Positions 1-5,022 of a stretch of DNA of 6,581 nucleotides are shown here, in pieces. The stretch is from Candidatus Shapirobacteria bacterium (GTDB taxonomy: Bacteria; Patescibacteriota; Microgenomatia; UBA12405). The stretch's first letter is position 1, and each line of letters starts with the position of its first letter. The position numbers and the translations under genes were made by a program. The notes beneath the pieces are model-generated. The model had not been told where the DNA came from. It searched no databases and saw only the letters and a program-made list of their open reading frames with translations. The DNA lies in contig JAHBAQ020000065.1 of NCBI GenBank assembly GCA_018500045.2, forward strand, positions 1-6,581. The letters are read 5' to 3'.

Positions 1-28
1 CTTATTACATAAATAAATTTATCGGTAC

Positions 29-57
29 TTTACATTAAAAATTAATTATTCTAATAT
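29..57 (+). promoter_or_regulatory. Promoter of the DUF378 gene
   Basis: TTTACA at 29-34 and TAATAT at 52-57 are separated by 17 bases, the standard sigma-70 spacing. This predicts a leader of roughly 37 nt before the ATG at 101. It is the only promoter in the window with a fair -35 box. The surroundings are very AT-rich, so chance matches are possible. Confidence 0.55.
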
Positions 58-83
58 TTAATTAGATTAATTTTTAAACCTTA

Positions 84-94
84 AAAGGAGGTGA
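84..94 (+). promoter_or_regulatory. Near-perfect Shine-Dalgarno (AAAGGAGGTGA)
   Basis: The 11 bases AAAGGAGGTGA match the sequence expected to pair with the 3' end of bacterial 16S rRNA. They end 6 nt before the ATG at 101. This fixes the start and suggests strong translation, in contrast to several genes here that have no Shine-Dalgarno at all. Confidence 0.85.
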
Positions 95-100
95 ATTTTA

Positions 101-298
101 ATGAAAAGTTTTTACACTCTTTGTTTGGTTTTGGTTATCGTCGGCGGTCTAAATTGGGGATTGGTTGGGTTTTTAAATTTTGATTTAGTCGCTGCTATTT
201 TTGGCGACATGTCATTTTTATCCAAACTCGTTTATGATCTTGTTGGTCTTTCTGCAGTTTATCTTTTAGTGACCTTATTAAGCAGAAAGAAATAAAGA
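101..298 (+). CDS. DUF378 family small membrane protein
   Basis: A 64-residue protein with two hydrophobic helices, about residues 5-25 and 42-60, and a basic tail (SRKK). The run VGGLNWGLVGFLNFDLV followed by an AAIFG segment is the hallmark of DUF378 (the YuzA-like family), and 64 residues is close to the usual length. The function of the family is unknown; it is expected in the cytoplasmic membrane. The start is secured by the strong Shine-Dalgarno 6 nt upstream. It is a single-gene unit converging on the minus-strand yibE/F operon, with a hairpin 9 bases after its stop. The family call is firm; no biochemical role can be given. Confidence 0.9.
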
Positions 299-306
299 TA
301 TTCTTT

Positions 307-328
307 GGTGACAGAAAAATCTGTCACC
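307..328. terminator. Hairpin between convergent units, likely shared terminator
   Basis: GGTGACAGA (307-315) and TCTGTCACC (320-328) form a perfect 9-bp stem with an AAAA loop. On the plus strand it is followed by TCTAGATTATTTTTG, a loose T tract, so it should terminate the DUF378 transcript. It also lies 6 bases past the stop of the 53-residue minus-strand gene. The minus-strand side has no good T run, so termination there is less certain. Confidence 0.7.
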
Positions 329-334
329 TCTAGA

Positions 335-496
335 TTATTTTTGTCCCAAATATTCTTTTATTTCAGCTAACAACTTTTCCGTTGGTTTCCGGCAATCACA
401 GTTTTTACTGTGTCCTATATGCCACTCCATTCTTTCTTTTTGGCTTGGATTTTTTGGCATTTTATTTTTCAAGTGCCATTCCTTATTTATTGTCAT
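335..496 (-). CDS. Conserved 53-residue WH / CxCR small protein
   Basis: This short frame translates to 53 residues. It starts with an ATG whose last bases are shared with the patatin-like gene's TGA stop (ATGA, 493-496), so translation is probably coupled. Visible features are two WH pairs (W7-H8, W25-H26), the segment MPKNPSQKERMEWH (13-26), then H29 and C33-x-C35-R36. I recognise the pattern MPKNP-x4-R-x2-WH-x2-H-x3-C-x-C-R from small hypothetical proteins common in candidate-phyla bacteria. This is recollection, not a search. H26, H29, C33 and C35 could bind a metal, but that is inference. It is the last gene of the yibE/F-patatin operon and ends just before the hairpin at 307-328. Function unknown. 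Confidence 0.82.
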   Translation of the reverse strand: MTINKEWHLKNKMPKNPSQKERMEWHIGHSKNCDCRKPTEKLLAEIKEYLGQK

Positions 497-1263
497 AATT
501 TATTTTTTACCTCCATTAATGTTTTATATCCCAAATCAAACAAATATTCATAATTCTTTTTTCTAAAATCCAAAATAAAAGTTTCTTCATCATCAAGTTT
601 TATCCTAATTATTTTTTTATTTTTCATATTTTTTGCTTTTTCCCAGGCCAAACTTTGTTGCATTACCGCAAATGCTGTATATAAAACATCAGTCGCCAAA
701 GTTTTTTCATCAATCTTCTTAATTGGTCCGCTAATATCCGACACAATTATTTTTTTTGATTTTTCAATTAAAGTTATTGGAATATTGTTACTAATTCCGC
801 CATCAATCAAAAAATTATTTTTATATTTTAATGGACTAAAAACTCCAGGAATAGACATTGATGCTATTAAACCAGGGTAAATATTTCCTTCATCAAAAAC
901 AATTTCTTTTTGATTATTAATGTCGGTAGCATTAATTCTTATTTTAATTTTTAATTTCTCAAAACTATCAACACCAATATATTTTTTTAAGAATTTTTCT
1001 ATTTCTTTATTATTTTTTGTTCCCATTACCATCGCTCTCACTAATTCAAAAAAATCCAATTCCTCCATTATTTTTTTAAAATTAATTTCTGGATTAGCCG
1101 CATATATCAACCCGATTATCGCCCCGATCGATGTTCCTGAAATTTCTTTTATTTTTATTTCCAAATCCTGAATTGCTGTAATTACTCCCATATGAAAAAA
1201 TCCCCGAGCTCCACCACCACCTAATACCAAACCAACATTTTTATTTTTTTGCCAATTTATCAT
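493..1263 (-). CDS. Patatin-like phospholipase (RssA-type)
   Basis: A 256-residue protein of the bacterial patatin/RssA group, which are serine lipid acyl hydrolases. The oxyanion-hole motif GGGGARG is at 15-21, the nucleophile elbow G43-T-S45-I-G47 supplies the serine, and D154-G-G supplies the aspartate, so the Ser-Asp dyad is complete. The length fits the compact single-domain members. There is no signal peptide, so it is probably cytoplasmic, acting on membrane lipids or acyl esters; the real substrate cannot be read from sequence. The ATG at 1261-1263 lies inside the end of the yibE/F gene (23-bp overlap) and has no clear Shine-Dalgarno, so translation probably depends on ribosomes finishing the upstream gene. 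Its TGA overlaps the next ATG. Confidence 0.92.
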   Translation of the reverse strand: MINWQKNKNVGLVLGGGGARGFFHMGVITAIQDLEIKIKEISGTSIGAIIGLIYAANPEINFKKIMEELDFFELVRAMVMGTKNNKEIEKFLKKYIGVDSFEKLKIKIRINATDINNQKEIVFDEGNIYPGLIASMSIPGVFSPLKYKNNFLIDGGISNNIPITLIEKSKKIIVSDISGPIKKIDEKTLATDVLYTAFAVMQQSLAWEKAKNMKNKKIIRIKLDDEETFILDFRKKNYEYLFDLGYKTLMEVKNKL

Positions 1264-2353
1264 CTTTGTCTTTTCTAATCCAATTAACTGCGATTAAAGT
1301 TGTTATTGGTACTGCCAAAATTAAACCAATACTACCAACTAAAGTTCTAATTATTTCTTCGGCCAAAAATTCATAATTAATTATTTCACTAAACGGATGT
1401 GGATTATCTACAAAAATTAATAATAACGGTAGGGAAGCACCGGCATATGCCAAAACCAACGTATTTACCATCGATGAAATATGATCCCGACCTACATTCA
1501 TCGCTTGTTTATAAATCACACCTCCTTTTGGTTTTTCGCTACCTTTAATTAACTCATTTACTATTGATGCTTGTGAAATTGTAATATCATCCAATACCCC
1601 CAAAGCTCCAATAATTATTCCACAAAGTAATAATCCTTTCATATCGAAATTACCCGATCTTTGAACTAAAAGCATTCCTGCTTCTTCCGAAGATAACCCG
1701 GTTAATCGTCCCAGACTTATAAACATCACCGACAACACCGCCGTCACCCCCAAAGCCACCACCGAGCTAACTATCGCCACTGTTGTTTTTTGGCTTATCC
1801 CGTGTGCCATATAAAAAGAAATCGGGATAATTATTATTGAGGCAATTGTGGCTATCAATATTGGATTAACCCCGTTTGATAAATTTGGTAGTACATAGAC
1901 GAACACTACAACAAAAGTAAACACCATACTCAACATTGACATCACTCCTTTCCATTTAGCTATCAGCACAGTTAAAACTACAAAAATAAATCCCAACAAC
2001 CACAAACTATCCCTTCTGACAAAATCAGTAATGGAATAAAATCCACTTCCAGTTGGACTATTGTCTTTGGTCACAATTACTCTTTGACCTATCTCATACT
2101 TAATTACATTCGCCATCGCTTGATTGCCGTTTTCTATTGTTATTGTTTGATCTTTTTCTTGACCAGTCAAAACTTTAAGTTCCAATTTTTGATAAAGTTG
2201 TTTTTGACCCTCAATTTCGATTTGTTTTTCTTCTGTAATTTTTTCTACTTTTGCCTCAAAACTAGTTTCATTATTAGTTTGTGCCACGACTGTTTTTACC
2301 CCAATCAACCCTAAGCACAATATTCCTAAAAAAAATCCTTTTAAAAACCTCAT
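1241..2353 (-). CDS. YibE/F family membrane protein
   Basis: A 370-residue integral membrane protein matching YibE/F (Pfam PF07907). Residues 1-25 look like a signal peptide (MRFLKGFF, hydrophobic core, VVAQ). Residues 26 to about 113 form an extracytoplasmic, beta-rich segment. From about 117 onward there are about seven or eight hydrophobic segments. Family hallmarks are GALGVLDDITISQ (249-261) and the GRDHISSMVNTLVLAYAGAS stretch (288-307), with the acidic pair D255-D256 in or beside a membrane segment. The family is thought to be transport-related, but no substrate is established. It is the first gene of a three-gene operon. No Shine-Dalgarno precedes the ATG, and a possible -10 lies only 6 nt upstream, suggesting leaderless translation. 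Confidence 0.93.
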   Translation of the reverse strand: MRFLKGFFLGILCLGLIGVKTVVAQTNNETSFEAKVEKITEEKQIEIEGQKQLYQKLELKVLTGQEKDQTITIENGNQAMANVIKYEIGQRVIVTKDNSPTGSGFYSITDFVRRDSLWLLGFIFVVLTVLIAKWKGVMSMLSMVFTFVVVFVYVLPNLSNGVNPILIATIASIIIIPISFYMAHGISQKTTVAIVSSVVALGVTAVLSVMFISLGRLTGLSSEEAGMLLVQRSGNFDMKGLLLCGIIIGALGVLDDITISQASIVNELIKGSEKPKGGVIYKQAMNVGRDHISSMVNTLVLAYAGASLPLLLIFVDNPHPFSEIINYEFLAEEIIRTLVGSIGLILAVPITTLIAVNWIRKDKDDKLAKK

Positions 2354-2359
2354 ATCTCT

Positions 2360-2365
2360 ATTCTA
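2360..2365 (-). promoter_or_regulatory. Candidate -10 box for the yibE/F operon
   Basis: Read on the minus strand this is TAGAAT, ending 6 nt before the yibE/F ATG. Transcription would then begin at or within a base or two of the start codon. No convincing -35 sits at 16-18 bp; TTGATT at 2380-2385 is only 14 bp away. The call rests mainly on position and on the absence of a Shine-Dalgarno. Confidence 0.4.
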
Positions 2366-2386
2366 ACCCAAAATATTTCAATCAAC

Positions 2387-2395
2387 TGTTATAAT
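2387..2395 (+). promoter_or_regulatory. Extended -10 promoter of coaD (TGTTATAAT)
   Basis: A consensus TATAAT (2390-2395) is preceded by TG at the extended -10 position. Only 9 nt (TCCATTAAT) separate it from the coaD ATG at 2405, so the predicted transcript begins within about 0-3 nt of the start codon. No -35 match is seen 17 bp upstream. Confidence 0.75.
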
Positions 2396-2404
2396 TCCAT
2401 TAAT

Positions 2405-2908
2405 ATGACTGAAGAAAGAATTGGAATTTATGCCGGTAGTTTTGATCCTCCCACTAATGGTCATCTTTGGATGATCAAGCAAGGTGCCAAATTATTTGAC
2501 AAATTGATCGTTGCTGTCGGTATTAATTCCGACAAAAAATATACTTTTACCACCAAAGAAAGATTGTCTATGCTTCAGGATTCTGTCAAGGATTGCCCGA
2601 ATGTCGTTTTTGATGATTTCAGTAACCAATTTTTGGTCAATTATGCCCAAAAAATTAAGGCCAAATTTATTCTCCGAGGTTCCAGAAGTTCTTCTGATTT
2701 TATTTTTGAACAAGCCATGAATAATATTAACCAGGATATTAACTCAAGTATTACCACTGTTTTACTCTTACCTCCAAGAAATCTTTGTGAGGTCAGTTCT
2801 AGTTTTGTCAAAAATTTAATTGGATCAGACGGCTGGGAAGATATTGTTTCTAAATACGTCCCTCAACCGGTTCTAAACCAATTAAAACAGAAGTATTCAG
2901 GCAAATAA
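2405..2908 (+). CDS. coaD: Pantetheine-phosphate adenylyltransferase (CoaD)
   Basis: A 167-residue protein of the nucleotidyltransferase fold that transfers AMP from ATP to 4'-phosphopantetheine, giving dephospho-CoA, the fourth step of CoA synthesis. G11-SFDPPTNGH20 is the family's nucleotide-binding GxFDPxTxGH motif. SDKKYTFTTKER (42-53) matches the CoaD segment with the substrate-binding lysine. RGSRSSSDFIFEQAM (91-105) corresponds to the RG-x-R-x3-DF-x-x-E region, and V130-SSS-FVKNL matches the ISSS-x-VK signature near the C terminus. Length is typical (about 160). The ATG follows the -10 box by 9 nt with no Shine-Dalgarno, so the mRNA is probably leaderless. It converges on coaE, the gene for the next enzyme, with 7 bases between stops. 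A related adenylyltransferase cannot be fully excluded, but the motif set favours CoaD. Confidence 0.88.
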   Translation: MTEERIGIYAGSFDPPTNGHLWMIKQGAKLFDKLIVAVGINSDKKYTFTTKERLSMLQDSVKDCPNVVFDDFSNQFLVNYAQKIKAKFILRGSRSSSDFIFEQAMNNINQDINSSITTVLLLPPRNLCEVSSSFVKNLIGSDGWEDIVSKYVPQPVLNQLKQKYSGK

Positions 2909-2915
2909 TATAAAT

Positions 2916-3536
2916 CTATAAAACTAATTTATCGTCGTTATCGGTTCTTAAGTAAGAATAAAGCTGATCCGTTTTTTGTTTCAATTTTTCTAAGGAGCAA
3001 TTTGTATCTATAACCACCCAACTTCTTTCTCTCTTATACTTATTTGTTAATTGTCCTTTAAGTCTTTCATTTATTTGTTCATCAGTTAATTTGTCTCTTA
3101 ACTTAATTCGTCTCCTTTGTTCTTCTTTATTGCAAACTACCAGTATTATCTTATTTAATTTCTTTTCCCACCCAATTTCATAAATTATGGCCGATTCTAC
3201 AACAAATATTTTTTTATTATCTTCTTTTCTGATTAACTCTAATATTTTTTTCCAAACTTTAGGATGAATAAAGCTTTCTAATTTTTGTTTTTTTTCATTA
3301 TTACAAAAAATAATCTGGCTTATTTTTTGTCTATCAATTCTGTTTTTTACCAAAATTTCATCGCCCAAAATTAATCTAATTTTTTTTAAATTCTTATTAT
3401 CATTCAATATTTCCTTAGCAACCTTATCGCAATCAATCACACAAACATCAGAATTATTTTTTAGTAATTTAGTTACCGTACTTTTCCCACAACCCATATC
3501 TCCAGTTAATCCAAAAATCTTTATTTTTCTTACCAT
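2916..3536 (-). CDS. coaE: Dephospho-CoA kinase (CoaE)
   Basis: A 206-residue P-loop kinase that phosphorylates the ribose 3'-OH of dephospho-CoA, the last step of CoA synthesis. GLTGDMGCGKST (9-20) is the Walker A loop in the form typical of CoaE. D35-C-D37 matches the conserved acidic DxD, H91-P92 the HP motif of the CoA domain, VVESAIIYE (112-120) the segment usually read as PLLFE, and Q140-x-x-R...R147-x3-T-x-EQ...R158...Q162 the lid region. Length is normal. The start is forced: reading back in frame from this ATG there is no ATG, GTG or TTG before a stop (3570-3572) inside the tRNA. The ATG lies 7 nt after the CCA of tRNA-Ser(GCT), with no room for an independent promoter or Shine-Dalgarno. 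Confidence 0.92.
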   Translation of the reverse strand: MVRKIKIFGLTGDMGCGKSTVTKLLKNNSDVCVIDCDKVAKEILNDNKNLKKIRLILGDEILVKNRIDRQKISQIIFCNNEKKQKLESFIHPKVWKKILELIRKEDNKKIFVVESAIIYEIGWEKKLNKIILVVCNKEEQRRRIKLRDKLTDEQINERLKGQLTNKYKRERSWVVIDTNCSLEKLKQKTDQLYSYLRTDNDDKLVL

Positions 3537-3543
3537 ATTACTT

Positions 3544-3629
3544 TGGCGGAAGGAGAGGGAGTCGAACCCTCATGTCATTTCTGGCGCAGGTTTAGCAAAC
3601 CTGTGGCTTACCATTCGCCGCATCCTTCC
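3544..3629 (-). tRNA. tRNA-Ser(GCT), CCA encoded
   Basis: Read on the minus strand: acceptor GGAAGGA pairs with TCCTTCC, anticodon stem CAGGT/ACCTG encloses loop TTGCTAA, and the T arm is GAGGG-TTCGACT-CCCTC. The anticodon GCT (3594-3596) reads AGC/AGU serine codons. A long variable arm with a GAAA loop confirms class II serine tRNA; its short stem has one C-A mismatch. Discriminator G (3547) is followed by a genomic CCA (3544-3546). The tRNA is transcribed from its own extended -10 promoter and appears to be joined to coaE, 7 nt downstream. Confidence 0.95.
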
Positions 3630-3641
3630 TAAATGTGGTTA

Positions 3642-3650
3642 AGTATATCA
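3642..3650 (-). promoter_or_regulatory. Extended -10 promoter of tRNA-Ser(GCT) and coaE (TGATATACT)
   Basis: On the minus strand, TG then one base then TATACT (3642-3647) ends 12 nt before the tRNA 5' end, the same spacing as at tRNA-Arg. No consensus -35 is visible 17 bp upstream. It overlaps one arm of the inverted repeat at 3647-3667. As coaE has no promoter of its own between the tRNA and its ATG, this promoter probably serves both. Confidence 0.7.
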
Positions 3651-3667
3651 AATTTTTCGAATTTGAT
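3647..3667. repeat. 8-bp inverted repeat between divergent promoters
   Basis: ATCAAATT (3647-3654) and AATTTGAT (3660-3667) are perfect inverted arms around 5 bases. The repeat lies between the tRNA-Ser/coaE -10 on the minus strand and a possible -10 (TATCAT, 3669-3674) for the gene starting at 3684. It could be an operator, or simply the result of two similar promoters placed back to back. Confidence 0.45.
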
Positions 3668-3683
3668 TTATCATATTAATAGA

Positions 3684-4259
3684 ATGGACAAAGATAATAG
3701 TGAAAAAATCGTCAGAGCTCTCGAGGATAAGGACTGGAATGAAGAGAAAGTTTTATTTGAATGGGAAGCTCCCGAACGAGCCTATCAAAAAAAAGACCGT
3801 GAATTTTGGGTTACCGTCATCTCTATTTTAGTTTTAGTTTCAGTTATTCTTTTTTTAATTAAAGAGTTTTTCCTTATAGTTGCCCTAATTTCTGCCCTTT
3901 TTCTGTACTATGCTCTTTCTACCGTACCACCAGAAAACATTAAATATAAAATTACCAACAGGGGAGTTTATTACGGAGAAAATCGTTACCAATGGGATTT
4001 TTTTGATCGTTTTTGGTTTAAAAAAAGTCTCAGCAATGAGCTTGTCCACTTTGAAACCATCCTTCGTTTTCCCCGACAGATTTCTTTAGTTATCAACTCT
4101 GAAGATAAAGATAAGATTAAAAATATCGTTATCAAAAGGTTACCAATGATCGAAGAATCACCCAATTTTACTGATAAATTAACCAAAAAAGTGGTTTCTT
4201 GGCTTCCGCTAGAGAAAAAAGACAAACAAAATCCCTCTGATGATGAGAAAAAAGCCTAA
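3684..4259 (+). CDS. Two-helix membrane protein of unknown function (WEAP/ITNRG type)
   Basis: A 191-residue protein from the ATG at 3684. A frame from 3633 would add 17 residues, but those overlap the divergent promoter region and look non-coding, so the later start is preferred. An acidic, soluble N terminus contains FEWEAPERAYQKKDREF. Two close hydrophobic helices follow (about residues 44-60 and 62-80), then STVPPENIKYKITNRGVYYG and a soluble domain rich in aromatics (YQWDFFDRFWF), with RFPRQ near the middle and a charged tail. I recall very similar proteins in candidate-phyla genomes, all hypothetical. The layout of paired helices followed by a small beta-rich domain suggests a membrane-anchored PH-like domain, which is inference. 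No Shine-Dalgarno precedes the start; TATCAT 9 nt upstream suggests a leaderless mRNA. Confidence 0.8.
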   Translation: MDKDNSEKIVRALEDKDWNEEKVLFEWEAPERAYQKKDREFWVTVISILVLVSVILFLIKEFFLIVALISALFLYYALSTVPPENIKYKITNRGVYYGENRYQWDFFDRFWFKKSLSNELVHFETILRFPRQISLVINSEDKDKIKNIVIKRLPMIEESPNFTDKLTKKVVSWLPLEKKDKQNPSDDEKKA

Positions 4260-4263
4260 ATTC

Positions 4264-4272
4264 TGATATAAT
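4264..4272 (+). promoter_or_regulatory. Extended -10 promoter of the tRNA-Arg/tRNA-Ser pair (TGATATAAT)
   Basis: Consensus TATAAT (4267-4272) with an upstream TG ends 12 nt before the tRNA-Arg 5' end. The ten bases TATAATTCCA recur exactly at the coaD promoter (2390-2399). No -35 box is seen. It lies just after the stop of the membrane protein gene. Confidence 0.75.
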
Positions 4273-4284
4273 TCCACGAGATAA

Positions 4285-4358
4285 GTACCCGTAGCTCAAT
4301 TGGATAGAGCATTGGTTTGCGGAACCAAAGGTTAGAGGTTCGATCCCTCCCGGGTACA
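4285..4358 (+). tRNA. tRNA-Arg(GCG), no encoded CCA
   Basis: Acceptor GTACCCG pairs with CGGGTAC. The D stem is GCTC/GAGC with loop AATTGGATA, which includes the A after GG that acts as an arginine identity base (A20). The anticodon stem TTGGT/ACCAA encloses TTGCGGA, giving anticodon GCG (4319-4321) for CGC and, by wobble, CGU. The T arm is AGAGG-TTCGATC-CCTCC, with one A-C mismatch at its base. Discriminator A (4358) is followed by CAC, so CCA must be added after transcription. GCG rather than the usual bacterial ACG anticodon is notable. Confidence 0.93.
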
Positions 4359-4377
4359 CTTACTTTCAACTAGATTT

Positions 4378-4461
4378 GGTGGGATGCGCCGAATTGGTAA
4401 GGCAGCGACCTCGAAAGTCGCCGTCCGCAAGGACTTGGGGGTCCGAGTCCCTCTCCCACCG
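4378..4461 (+). tRNA. tRNA-Ser(CGA), no encoded CCA
   Basis: Acceptor GGTGGGA pairs with TCCCACC. The anticodon stem GCGAC/GTCGC encloses CTCGAAA, giving anticodon CGA (4412-4414) for UCG. The variable arm GTCC-GCAA-GGAC is a clean class II hairpin, and the T arm is GGGGG-TCCGAGT-CCCTC with one G-T pair. Discriminator G is followed by CCT, not CCA. It lies 19 nt after tRNA-Arg with no separate promoter, so the two are probably co-transcribed. Only 2 bases separate it from the stop of the convergent CarD-like gene. Confidence 0.95.
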
Positions 4462-4463
4462 CC

Positions 4464-4952
4464 TTATCTCTCAATACTTTTCAATATTTTCTCTCTCACT
4501 TTATCCGATGGAGTTTCTGTTACTATGGCTACTTCATCAACCAAACGACCCAATGCCTGATCAAAAACTGACTGATCCGAATAAGAAAGTTTCCCCAAAC
4601 TCTTTTTTAAAGCAGACAAGTACACCAATAATTTAGCCGTTTTAATTGGGTTGTTTGAGTAAAGAACATCTTTCAAGAACGCTCCGTTATTTATTTTCGA
4701 ATTAGTATTCAACGGTATATCTAACGGTTCTTCTTTGGATAAATTTTCCCAAAAATCTTTTATTTCTGACTTTGTCATCAACGGTCTAATACAAGCCTGA
4801 ACTAAATTATTGATTGGTATCGAACCGGTACATCCGCTTTTGTCGTTATTTATTGGTCGATAATAAATTTTTCCATCATCAATCTTAAAAATCACGTAAG
4901 CTTGGTCAGAATCAACAATTTTGTCGCCGACATTATAACTAATATTAGTCAT
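4464..4952 (-). CDS. CarD-like transcription regulator
   Basis: A 162-residue protein resembling the CarD/CdnL family. The N-terminal region (about 1-58; YNVGDKIVDSDQAYVIFKID and VQACIRPLMTKSEI) matches the RNA-polymerase-interacting Tudor-like domain, including the usual VGDKVVY and LRPL/I stretches. The C-terminal region (about 90-160; NPIKTAKLLVYLSALKKSLG, LSYSDQ, LGRLVDEVAI) follows the helical domain pattern V-x2-L-x-LS-x2-E...A...L-x-E-x-A. CarD proteins bind the polymerase beta subunit and stabilise open complexes. The tryptophan that wedges into the -10 upstream edge in studied CarD proteins should fall near N84/S85; the only Trp is W68. Start is fixed by AAAGGAGG 7 nt upstream. The match is divergent, so this is a probable rather than certain family call. 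Confidence 0.72.
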   Translation of the reverse strand: MTNISYNVGDKIVDSDQAYVIFKIDDGKIYYRPINNDKSGCTGSIPINNLVQACIRPLMTKSEIKDFWENLSKEEPLDIPLNTNSKINNGAFLKDVLYSNNPIKTAKLLVYLSALKKSLGKLSYSDQSVFDQALGRLVDEVAIVTETPSDKVREKILKSIER

Positions 4953-4959
4953 TAATACG

Positions 4960-4967
4960 CCTCCTTT
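4960..4967 (-). promoter_or_regulatory. Shine-Dalgarno of the CarD-like gene (AAAGGAGG)
   Basis: On the minus strand AAAGGAGG ends 7 nt before the ATG at 4950-4952, an ideal spacing that supports this start. Confidence 0.85.
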
Positions 4968-5003
4968 ATCAAAAAATAATCACTTCAACCGCTAGTCATA
5001 GTC

Positions 5004-5017
5004 CACTACGATTAGTG
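5004..5017 (-). other. Hairpin at the predicted 5' end of the CarD-like mRNA
   Basis: On the minus strand CACTA-ATCG-TAGTG forms a 5-bp stem with a 4-base loop. The promoter -10 at 5023-5028 places the transcription start at about 5016, so the hairpin would sit at the very 5' end of a leader of about 65 nt. Such ends can protect mRNA. The stem is short, so the role is uncertain. Confidence 0.4.
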
Positions 5018-5022
5018 CCAAT

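Noticed and set aside
920..1171. An 83-residue plus-strand open frame opposite the patatin-like gene.
   Set aside because: It is antisense to a well-supported gene, has low-complexity composition (Ile, Ser, Phe) and has no ribosome binding site.
2916..3536. Thymidylate or adenylate kinase instead of CoaE.
   Set aside because: The DxD after the P-loop, the HP motif and the Q-x2-R...R-x3-T-x-EQ...R...Q lid pattern fit dephospho-CoA kinase better.
3633..3683. An in-frame ATG that would extend the two-helix membrane protein by 17 residues.
   Set aside because: The extension covers the divergent promoter and inverted repeat, has no ribosome binding site and does not resemble the family's N terminus as I recall it. 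The ATG at 3684 is preferred.
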